Positions 1 to 9,287 of a stretch of DNA of 64,000 nucleotides are shown one piece after another. The DNA comes from Crambe crambe (Eukaryota > Porifera > Demospongiae > Poecilosclerida > Crambeidae): contig OZ004596.1 in the NCBI GenBank assembly GCA_963924555.1, positions 5,528,139 through 5,592,138 of the forward strand, given 5' to 3'. A program made the position numbers and the translations under genes. How positions within the stretch are numbered: the stretch's first letter is position 1; every line of letters begins with the position of its first letter. The notes beneath the pieces were generated by a model that was given only the letters and a program-made list of their open reading frames with translations, did no database searches and had not been told where the DNA came from.

Positions 1-3000
1 GGGATTATCAGGAAGATGAGGATCAGCATGCCAGCTATAAAAAGGAACAGGTGCTTCCCCTGCAAGAACTCAATGTTTGCATCATAGAGCCACACATAAC
101 GTACTGCACCACTTGGGTACTGCACAGTGGTGAAGGAGAAGATGGTTACCACTGTTTGCTGTAATTTCGTGTAAGAAAGCAACAATAAAGTAGCCAAGAC
201 CTTGACAGCATTCTGTCCACCCAATTTCTGCATAAAATTGGGGAATTTATTGTACAGCACAATGATAATGAAAATGACAGCCCATAAGTAGAAAGGAGTA
301 ATGAACTCCAGCCACATCTCACTGTAAGCATCCATCCCATCAAAAAGGCACGTATCAATCCCAAAGTCTAGGTTTAGCCAAGCTATGACTGCAAAGAAGT
401 GACTTGGTGCTCCGGGTAAGAAAATGGAGCGATTCATACTCACTATGTTGACGTAAAATATCAAGCCATTGATGGTGCCCTCAGTGACCGTTAAATTCAA
501 AGCAAATAATAAAACCACCAATACCAGCCAAGTGACTGCAAAAGGAAAGAAGAGCAGTAAGTAGATGTTAGAACACTTGGCACACTTATGATAGCTTAGC
601 ATCAGACTATAACCTGCCTTGCAGCGTCCACAGAGCAGTCCAGTCCGATAGAGTTTGCACTGATTATCCACAGTACTTAGATTGCTCACATTTATGTACA
701 CTTCATGAGGGAGGCAGTAACCATAAGGACAGTAGTCATGGATTATGACACCCGTTTCATTTGTGTTTTCAGAGGATTCGTTGATAACTCCTATCCAGGA
801 GTGAGCAGGTGAGAGAATACTTTGATTGCTGATGTAGCAATGGATGTCTTTCTTTCTTATCACAGGGTCACAGGTACACAATCCCTCTGATAATGCGAAC
901 CCAAGAGGACAAGGCTTCAAGTGCACTGTGATGTTGGGGATAAAAGCAGTGATGTATGGCATGAAAGTAAACCGCTCAGCTGTGATATAAAAATTCACAA
1001 TTTCCCTATCAGAGAAAACTGAGTACTTGAATGTATTGCAGAAGGCATTGTTATTCGTCTGCGAGTTCTGCAGTGGCCCAAAACTAGTATTGCCTGCAGA
1101 ATGATCAAAGAATGCATGAATGGCTCCAGGCACTGCGCCAAACAGGGTGGCCCCAACGACTGCTATGTTCAAGGTGAAGTCCTCGCCTGGGTGGACATAC
1201 ACAGAAAAGATGTGTTCTTCTACATCATAGTCATCTTGAGTGCAATTAGGTAGACGACTACCATTGTAACACAAACAGGCTTTGTAAGGATCAGAAGATG
1301 CAGCCGAAGGGTCCTCTTCTGTATTCACTACCTTAAAAATCTCACTAAAGTGCTCTTCTCCACTGATTTTACCGATAAATGCTTTACAGCCTTTAATATG
1401 CCCACCATAAAAGGAAGAACCAGCATACTTGGCACTGTTGTTCACAAAATTAACCTTGATGGTGCTGAATGGGTCATTGGAAGGTCCATATGAATCAACT
1501 TGATAGAAACATGGCACGATAGTAGGAATGGGTTGACTGGAATCGATGAACATACCTCCTCCTACCCATTTTGCATGGTTGTTGATGAACAGGATGTTAG
1601 TGTCTTGTCTAAGATACAGATAAGAATCCTTCATCAATGCCATTCCTCCTCCATAGAATGCAGAGTTGTTCCTGAAGGTGTGGTTCCCTTGGAATATTAA
1701 ATTGGTCTTAATGGAGATGATACCAGCTGCATTGTTACTGTCAAACGTACAGTCAATAAACGTCACATTTATAACAACTTCAAAGTATAGAGTAGCTGCT
1801 TGAAATTGAATGTTGTGTGCCACTCCAGTGTTCCTTACAAAGGAGACATTTTGAAAAGTGGGTTGTATAGTTCTGGAGGCTTTGTAGATCCATTTATGAG
1901 CACGAGCACCATAGTGAACAGCTGAACCAACCAAGAATTGCTGGAGGTTGTAGTTACTACGAAACACAGTATCCTTAACCAGTACATACTGGGTGACACA
2001 ATCTTGATCCGAGTATTGTCGGTCCTCAATAAACAATGCACCTGTTCCATTGTTTTCTACAAACGAAACCCCTGTCAGCATCATAAGGAAATTGGGAAGT
2101 GGAACATCTTTGCCACAGGAAAAAGGATCATTCTGGATCAGGTCTTCATCTAGAACTATAAATAAACCAACACCACGACTTCCTTTGCCATTACTAAACA
2201 CGACATTACTGATCCTTACGGAGTTATTCGTCAACATGACGAAGTGGAAGTATAATCCACTGCCAAAATATCCCTGATTCTTATCGAATATAGAATTCAT
2301 GATAGTTATGTGTACATTGCAGCAAAGTACCTGGACAGTGAGACCGCCAGTGCCTATCATTACCCCAGAGCTGTGATTTTCGTACCCATTCAAGAATTGA
2401 GTCCCATCGATAGTAAGGTTACTATACTCACTGCAGCTGGAATAGAAAAAGAGTGCATTACCACCAAAGTAATCTTGAGTGGCATGATTATCTGAGAAGG
2501 TGGAGTTGACTATGGAGGAAGAGCCACCTACAGTAAAAGCTGCTAGTCCATAGCCAGAGCTGTTAGAGATTCGAGTATTTAAGATACTTAAATCAGAACC
2601 ATTCATCAGAACTATTGCACCAGCGAACTCAACTTGCAGATTGAACCCACAGTTGAGGACAGTCAAGTTCTTCAAATTGAACTTGGAAAATTTCTGGATT
2701 TGGAATCCAGAGGATGAAGAATCACAAAGTATCGGGTTTAATTCTGGACTTGAGCTAGCTCCCAAAAATGAGAGGTTGACCACGTCCTTGATCTCCACTT
2801 TAGATGATAAGAGGTGTTCTCCTTCTAGAAAGTAGAAAACACTGTTGTTTGTGAAGTTTGAGTGGTTGGCATAATACTGCAAGGTATGACACATGACACT
2901 GCCAGGAGGACATAAAGAACTCGATTCAAAACTGGAATCAGCTTTCACAAAATACTCTGTAAGTTTATTGACAGAGTGACAGAAACTCAGCAGAGTACTT

Positions 3001-3044
3001 GTCTGCAATAATATTAAAGCTATCATTAGTTCTGATCTTCCCAT
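1..3044 (-). CDS. Beta-helix plus multi-TM membrane protein, 5' part (partial)
   Basis: An open frame runs from an ATG at 3044 to the left edge without a stop, giving at least 1014 residues in one exon. The N-terminus begins MGRSELMIALILLQTSTLLS, a good signal peptide. About 650 residues follow that are rich in Asn, Ser and Thr, with repeated short beta-strand-like units such as SNSSGYGLAAF, suggesting a right-handed parallel beta-helix (pectin-lyase-like) ectodomain. A Cys-rich stretch (about 560-900 in DNA coordinates) precedes hydrophobic segments near 470-560, 200-290 and 1-60, so the C-terminal part is a multi-pass membrane region containing the phrase LDFGIDTCLFDGMDAYSEMW. I recall large families with this architecture and phrase in sponge and other basal animal genomes; that is memory, not a search. 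Function is unknown; a cell-surface receptor or adhesion role is inference. The C-terminus lies outside the window. Confidence 0.75.
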   Translation of the reverse strand, partial: MGRSELMIALILLQTSTLLSFCHSVNKLTEYFVKADSSFESSSLCPPGSVMCHTLQYYANHSNFTNNSVFYFLEGEHLLSSKVEIKDVVNLSFLGASSSPELNPILCDSSSSGFQIQKFSKFNLKNLTVLNCGFNLQVEFAGAIVLMNGSDLSILNTRISNSSGYGLAAFTVGGSSSIVNSTFSDNHATQDYFGGNALFFYSSCSEYSNLTIDGTQFLNGYENHSSGVMIGTGGLTVQVLCCNVHITIMNSIFDKNQGYFGSGLYFHFVMLTNNSVRISNVVFSNGKGSRGVGLFIVLDEDLIQNDPFSCGKDVPLPNFLMMLTGVSFVENNGTGALFIEDRQYSDQDCVTQYVLVKDTVFRSNYNLQQFLVGSAVHYGARAHKWIYKASRTIQPTFQNVSFVRNTGVAHNIQFQAATLYFEVVINVTFIDCTFDSNNAAGIISIKTNLIFQGNHTFRNNSAFYGGGMALMKDSYLYLRQDTNILFINNHAKWVGGGMFIDSSQPIPTIVPCFYQVDSYGPSNDPFSTIKVNFVNNSAKYAGSSFYGGHIKGCKAFIGKISGEEHFSEIFKVVNTEEDPSAASSDPYKACLCYNGSRLPNCTQDDYDVEEHIFSVYVHPGEDFTLNIAVVGATLFGAVPGAIHAFFDHSAGNTSFGPLQNSQTNNNAFCNTFKYSVFSDREIVNFYITAERFTFMPYITAFIPNITVHLKPCPLGFALSEGLCTCDPVIRKKDIHCYISNQSILSPAHSWIGVINESSENTNETGVIIHDYCPYGYCLPHEVYINVSNLSTVDNQCKLYRTGLLCGRCKAGYSLMLSYHKCAKCSNIYLLLFFPFAVTWLVLVVLLFALNLTVTEGTINGLIFYVNIVSMNRSIFLPGAPSHFFAVIAWLNLDFGIDTCLFDGMDAYSEMWLEFITPFYLWAVIFIIIVLYNKFPNFMQKLGGQNAVKVLATLLLLSYTKLQQTVVTIFSFTTVQYPSGAVRYVWLYDANIEFLQGKHLFLFIAGMLILIFLII

Positions 3045-3413
3045 TTTCACTGTCTGACACAGTTTAGCTAGCTATATTAGTCATTTCATGTAGTACTGAT
3101 CCTACTGAAATAAAGTTTCATAGTTGCATGCAAGCCATTGCTTTTCGTGTACACATATCAACACACACAAACAAACAGCAACATACAAATGCCAGATGCT
3201 AAACAGCTATAGCTTTCTATCAAAACACAAGCTTCTAGCTAACCATGCACATTCTCTCATTAGCTATTTAGCTATGCCTGCATGCTTGCTTGTATCAGTT
3301 TGATACAAAAGATTCAATTAGCTATAGAACAATAAATCATTGAGTTCTGTATGCAGCCATTGTAGCAATAGATAAGTTGTGTTCAGGTTAATGTTATACA
3401 TGTTGGGCATCTG

Positions 3414-3610
3414 TAAGGTAAAGTGGGGCTATATTCCGAATGGTGGGGCTATTCCGTAGGGTCAAATATTTTCAAAACTCCTCGAACTTATGAGCTCTAT
3501 TTTCTACTACTATTATAGTAGATTATATCCTCCAACATTGAGCTCAGAAGCCTGAGTAGTTTCAACAATACGGAATTACCCGCCGTTCGAAATAGCCCCA
3601 CTTTGCCTTA
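3414..3610. mobile_element. MITE-like element with inverted terminal repeats
   Basis: The 19 bp at 3414-3432 (TAAGGTAAAGTGGGGCTAT) is the reverse complement, with one mismatch, of 3592-3610. Internal ATTCCG/CGGAAT pieces are also inverted. Its length is about 197 bp with no ORF. TA dinucleotides at both ends fit a TA target site. It is probably a non-autonomous DNA transposon. Confidence 0.6.
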
Positions 3611-4392
3611 TAGCTAGTCATTACCATAAACCCTTTCTCAGACCAGAAGTGATCCAATCCTAATAACCCTTGACACAGATGGCCTGCTCAGTTCCCTCTT
3701 CTTCCAGTGATCTGCATGTACTTGGAAACAACCAGTTGATGGTAAATCTGCAGATAACACATTTTTTTAGTTACTGTACTCTCTAGGGTCAATGGAATTG
3801 ATGCAGGACTATAAAAATAATTATAGGAGTGCTTGACACTTGCAACGCCTTGTATGCTGGCTTAATTCCCTACTCCTGCAGATGAGAAATGCTGAGACTG
3901 GAGAATGAGATCAGTTGTTTGACTGATGTCAGCTGCCATCTGTGTTTAGTGACCTGTGCCTATGTACAATAACCACAGTGATGTTTTCTTAGTTATCTGT
4001 TGTCTGTATCAGTATCAGAATGACATAGATATACATATACAGTTACCTACTGTACTGCTCACTGATCACTTCAATGCTTAGAATGTAGGTAGTTATGAGT
4101 AGTTATATTAGGTAGCTACATGCAAAGCTGCAGAAGTCAATGTGCTTCATCTCAGAACAACTTCACTTGCAGGTTTCTTGCTCCAGGATTCAATTTTTAG
4201 TATCAGAATTATGTACATCCAGGAGTTTTCTTTCTTTTGTAGTCAGAACAACACTTCAGGGACTAGGCAGGTTTCAAATCTTGCTTATGTGATTATGTGA
4301 ACTAGTACGAGAATTGACAGCTTTCATAGTAATAGCCGCCGCATTTTCGAATTTCCCGCGCTCGGTGCTGGGGCCGGCCCCATCGCCTTGCT

Positions 4393-4402
4393 GCGCATGC
4401 GT
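4393..4402. promoter_or_regulatory. NRF1-like palindrome (GCGCATGCGT)
   Basis: This lies in a GC-rich block (about 4335-4540). The same 8-mer GCATGCGC or its complement occurs just upstream of three start codons in this window (18928, 20806, 60940). It could be a promoter element for a 5' leader of the minus-strand beta-helix gene. The protein that binds it is inference. Confidence 0.35.
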
Positions 4403-4592
4403 GAGTATGATGTAACTGACATTTAAAATTATTAACGATGATTACTATGTGATTAGACTGATTCCCCAAATGTTACTGAATAGTTTTGCGCCTCCTGGAC
4501 TGCTGCTTTGAGTCATGTGGCTCGCGATCAAGTGCCGTGGCCTAGAAAAAATATCAAATATTAACAGTCATGGAAAAATCGAGACTATCCCT

Positions 4593-7500
4593 CTATTTCA
4601 GCTGATTAATCACTGCAGCTCGTCCACTTACAGTTAGTATTGGCACTGGTGCTACTTTCTGTGCTGCTTTGGTATTCAAATAGCTGATTAGTTTCTTTGA
4701 GAGCTCAGAACTTTCAGAGATTGGAAATGATTTCTGCATAATTGTATACAATTAGCTATAGTAATGATCATGTTACATAATAAATATTATACCTGAAACC
4801 AGTGATGTTGCATTAGCTGACTGGATGAGTAGCGCTGAACAGGTGAGACAACCAACAAGTGTCGAATAAGGTCCATGGCATCATCAGTCACATTTTCCCA
4901 ATAGCAACTCGGAAAGGAGAATTTGCCAGTCATACTATTGGCAGAAGTATTGTTTTTCTTGCTCCGCCCAAAAGGCATCGTGCCAGAGAGCAATATGTAT
5001 GCTATCACTCCTACTGACCAAACATCTGCTTTAGTGCCATACCTATAGTAATGAATAAGATATTGAACAGGATGTTGTTGGTATAAGCTGTGAATATGAC
5101 TATGATCATCACCCTTTTCCTGATGTCATTTCTGGTGCTCTGTAGAACTCATTTCCACAGACGAGAGTTAATGGTTCTGTCACAATGGCGGCCAGACTCA
5201 AGTCAGCTAGCTTCACTATCCACGAACCATCTGTATCCAATGTGAGCTGCATGTACATTCAAATATGAATGGTGGGTACTTAATCTGTGGCTTCTACTTC
5301 ACGTACAAATATGTTTTCTGGTTTGATCCCTCTATGGACGATCCTGTTTGCATGCAGGTACACCAAAGCCAACCCCAGCTGTCTCATGGTCTCCATGGCA
5401 TCAACTTCACTCAAGTGTTGGCAATGCAAAATGGCATCAAAGAGATCTCCCCCCTGTATTTAGGGTATAAGAATGAAAAAGATCAACCTTGCAGCTTATT
5501 TGTGGGGATATAGCTAATTTACCTCTATTGGCTCCATGACCATACACATTTCATCACTGTTTTCCCAGTAGTCAAGGACTGTCAGTACATTTTCATGCCT
5601 CATCATCCTCATGATGTTGATCTCCTGCAGGATCTTGTCGTCACAGCCAAATACTTTGGCCTTCTGGATCACCCTTAGTAACAAGTCTCTGTTCTCCTGC
5701 TTGCAGCTGCAGTGCTTGACGGCTGCATAGGCCCCCTCCATAATGATCATCCCCACATGATACTTCTCCTTGGTCTGTTTGTACAGCTGCACTTCAGCTG
5801 CTAAGGCATCCAAATCCTTTAGTGTGACCTCTGTCTGACTGGTTCCATTCCCCAAGTTATGGTGATTTGATCTGATGAGAACATCAATAATGCCATGAAA
5901 ACAACCAGTATCTGAATAGCCTTAGGCTGTCATTTGAAACACAACTAGTTATGAGCCGATATCTCGTCTATTTCTCAATAAGTAATAAGTATTTATTTCA
6001 ACTTACCGTGTTTTCTCTCTGCAATTGTACACCTATAATTAGTTAAAAGACAATGGATAGGTGTGATCACCATAGCAACATGTCTAGACATACCTCCTCA
6101 GGTTCTACAGCTCCAGAAAGTTGATCATCAATAACTGCATGTAGTAGTAATTATTATCACTATAGCCATAGCTAACTATAGCCATAGCAACTATAGCCAT
6201 AGCAACTATAGCCATAGCAACTATAGCCATAGCAACTATAGCCCATTCAGTACTTACAGTCAGTTTGGATGGCTATATTCCTAGTCAAAATATCATTACT
6301 TGAGGTCGAATCAGAGAATGTGCTGGAACCACTTGGATATGTAATCTGTGGGATAGGAGACACTTTGGAGAGCTGGTGCCTTATAGATAATGACTTACCC
6401 CTCTGGGTAGAACCATGTCCACTACAGATGTAGGTGCCACTTCAAGTGAGATTTCACTCCGAGGGGTCTGGGGGTGAAGGAGGGGTCCAGGGTGAAAGCC
6501 TCCTGCATGGAGCAGAAAATTACCAATGGGACATTCATCATTCAAGGTAGATAAAAAATGAATATACTCTTATATTGCTCCAATAACTAAAGAAAGCAAG
6601 AAAGAAAAAAAAGACAATTTAGCTATCAATCTTACTTCTGTATTTGAAAAGGGGTGATTCTACTGCTGTGGAACTGCAATCGGATGCAGGTCTGTCGTGA
6701 GATTCGAATAGCCTCCTCGGTCTTGCATCAATCCTTCTCAGTGATGCCAGATCAGAGGAGAGAGTTGGTGGGAATTTGAGATTAGGTGCTATTGTTGATG
6801 ATCCTTGTAGTGAGGGAGGTCTGTACACAGTGGGATCATCGTTTCCCGAAGAATCTGATGTAATTGGAGCTTCAGTATCTGTGCCATGCTTGTCAACAAT
6901 CTCATAATCAGCATGATTTGATTCTGCTGAAGTATTTTGTTCTTTAGTAGTATCTTCAAGATCTTTGTCTCCACTCAGATCCTTGTCTTTGGGTTCGATG
7001 GTAACTATGCTGGGGTCACTGTTACTCTCAATTATTGTAGTCTTGGATTTAGTGATATCTGAATTGTCCAGTTCCAGTCCTGAATGGGAATTGGACTTCT
7101 CTTCCTCCTGGAACCAGGATTGGGATTGTGAGTCATCCTCAGCTGGCTCTGGATTTTTTTCTTTGATCTTATCTTCACATGATTTTTCTTCAATTTCATC
7201 TTCACATGATGCAAGATTCTCTCTTTCCCTTTCTGGAATTTGTGGAAGATTCTCAGCATTTGGATTCGGTTGCGGGCTCTCTATTTTGGAATTATCAAGT
7301 GCATCCTTCTGGACTACTGCCTCATCTTGTGCAGTTAGCTCCTTTTCACCAAGTTCTATAACAAGTATAATTTTGCTATAGCAGATTGTAAACAACAAAA
7401 TTGAGTGCTCATGAATATCATAATGAGTTTTATGTCTATGCGCAGACTGTGAATAGGTGCAAGTAACACACGGAGTGTGTGAAATGGAGCATATAGAGTC

Positions 7501-9031
7501 TGTGGAATGCAGCTTGGAATGCCAGCACTTCAAATTGGCTTGTTTGGTAAGCAATTAAAGCACAGGCTGGAATGCACAACAGCACGATAGTACTTGGCAT
7601 TACTAAATATAGTTAAAAAAAGGCAACAGATTGTATACAAGATTGGTCTATTATTAATATCACATCCTGTTTTATTTGTGGGATGGATGGACCAGTGAAT
7701 GTTGATTTAGGTGTTGTTGTTTTTAAGCAAACAGAACTTGAATTATTGGGATGTAAATTCCGATCTTGTTTGTTGAGATGGCATGCATGTATGGATCGTG
7801 GGTCAGGTGACTTTGGGGGCCTAGGGGATCGGAAGGAGGGGATAAGTTCTTGTAATAAAGGATGGGGGAATTACACAGTAAGATGTACGACCTAAATCCA
7901 CCAATCTCAGTCAACTATGCACTATTATGTATGGTTCTCACCTTCGACTCCCGTCAAGAAATCAGTAATATCAAACTTCTCATTCCCAACTGCAACAAGG
8001 GTGCTTCCAGACTTCCAAAGCTGAGACAAGCTCTTCACTTCTTCTCCATCTAGGTTGAAAAGACGGAGACATCCATTGATTGTCTTCAAATTCTCACTGA
8101 TAAGCTGTTTGGCTTCTTCCCATGAGGTCAGAGTTTGCTTGTTGATGTAGACAATGGCACGTTCCCTTGGGGGAGGACAATTCCTGTAGATTGTGAATGC
8201 CAATGGCTTTGAAGGCTTAAGTATTGGAGGAGGTGATTCTATAGATTGATCTATGAGCCGTGGTGACTTCAGAGTGCTCTCATTTGGTTCACTGATGGAG
8301 CTGAGACGTAGTGGTCTCTGTCTTTGCAAAGGTCTTTGTCTCTGCAGTGACCTCCTTGTCTGATTGTCTGTGCTTTCTCCCAGCTTCATGCTTGCATTCA
8401 GACTCCCCACACTTTTCAGATGCCAGTTCTTTATGCTCGTATTCAGACTCCCCACACTCCTTGAACTCGCACCCAGACTCCTATCTAGCTCAGTGGGAGA
8501 TAAGGGAAAGTTCTTGGAAAATACAGATTGAATTCCATCACCGAAACCTTGCACCTTGCTTGGTGTTTTCCAGTCAGGATTCTTCACTTTTGTGTAGTCC
8601 ATCTTCTTGAAAAAACCTGATGAGCCACAGACATAGGTCTTTTGATGCTCCAATTGTGATAGGCTCTTCACGTGATGACCTCCTTCAGGTGTGTACACAT
8701 TCCTTACCCCAGCTGGTAAGTCAATTCTCCTGGACAGCTCGGCCAGGAGGGAGTCCCAAGTTCGCATGCTTCTCTGCGAGATGTTCATCTTCACTCCTTC
8801 AAAGAATCTGTCTCCATTCTTGACAAATTTTACAATTATTGGCTCATAGGCCAGTAAAGACGTCCTCCTTTGCAGAGTGGGAAACTTGGAGACCCTTCTG
8901 CATGGCTGTGTTCTTTCTTTGAACCTTAGGACTTTTTGAGGGGAAGAGGGCTGATCGTTCTGGTGTCCATGATCTTCTTTCAGCGGAGGTAAACTTTCCA
9001 CGCTTCTATCCCAGTTTTTTAGCCTCTTCAT
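4593..9031 (-). CDS. DCLK: Doublecortin-like kinase homologue with degenerate kinase domain
   Basis: Eleven exons, phase-consistent throughout: 7942-9031, 6636-7355, 6399-6502, 6258-6345, 6094-6134, 6007-6032, 5523-5871, 5307-5453, 5113-5246, 4793-5042, 4593-4733; 1029 aa. Tandem DCX (microtubule-binding) domains lie at about residues 63-150 and 268-362. A long acidic, Ser/Glu-rich linker (about 364-690) follows, then a CaMK-type kinase fold at about 725-985 and a short tail. This is the DCLK layout. Catalytic motifs are broken: the VAIK lysine is Arg (LLLRVIQKAK), HRD is HRG (VHRGIKPEN), DFG is DLS (KLADLSLA) and the glycine loop is degenerate. APE and the DVWSVGVIAY helix remain. It is therefore probably a microtubule-associated pseudokinase. 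It shares an upstream region with OGFOD2. The exon 8 donor at 5307/5306 was chosen because it restores the family spacing between HRD and DFG. Confidence 0.88.
6174..6243. repeat. 15-bp minisatellite in DCLK intron
   Basis: Unit AGCCATAGCAACTAT, about 4-5 head-to-tail copies, in the intron between exons 4 and 5 of the DCLK-like gene. Confidence 0.8.
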
Positions 9032-9048
9032 CTTGTCGAGTTCTTCAT
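9028..9048 (-). promoter_or_regulatory. Six-codon uORF overlapping the DCLK start
   Basis: An ATG at 9048 opens a six-codon frame (MKNSTR) whose TGA (9030-9028) overlaps the main ATG (9031-9029) as ATGA. If it is in the mature mRNA, main-frame translation would need leaky scanning or termination-reinitiation. Confidence 0.5.
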
Positions 9049-9287
9049 CGCGCGAATTTGTGGTATGGATCGAGGAAAGGGGAGGGGAGGGGCTCGCGAC
9101 TTGCGAGAGAATGATTTCCTCTTTTGAAAATAGCTATGAACACTTTAGGTACACTAAAAATCCTGCAACACACTCTTTTCCCAACAGTCTTTCTACACTT
9201 AGCTAGATTATAAATCATAAGTGCTTGTCTACCTCCCACGCAAAGTGCGCACTATTTAGAGTCATAAGCCCAGACGTCATTATTAAA
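9032..9287. promoter_or_regulatory. Divergent promoter region, DCLK / OGFOD2
   Basis: Only 256 bp separate the two start codons on opposite strands. It contains CGCGCGAATT near the DCLK start. No clear TATA box at a fixed distance is seen. Confidence 0.55.

Larger units (their letters stand above)
3045..4592. other. Intergenic region between beta-helix gene and DCLK-like gene
   Basis: About 1.5 kb without a convincing coding region. It holds a MITE-like inverted-repeat element (3414-3610) and a GC-richer block (about 4335-4540) in otherwise AT-rich DNA. It must contain the promoter of the beta-helix gene and the 3' UTR of the DCLK-like gene. Confidence 0.6.

Noticed and set aside
6965-7381. 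138-codon plus-strand ORF
   Set aside because: Antisense shadow of the acidic Ser/Glu-rich exon 2 of the DCLK-like gene.
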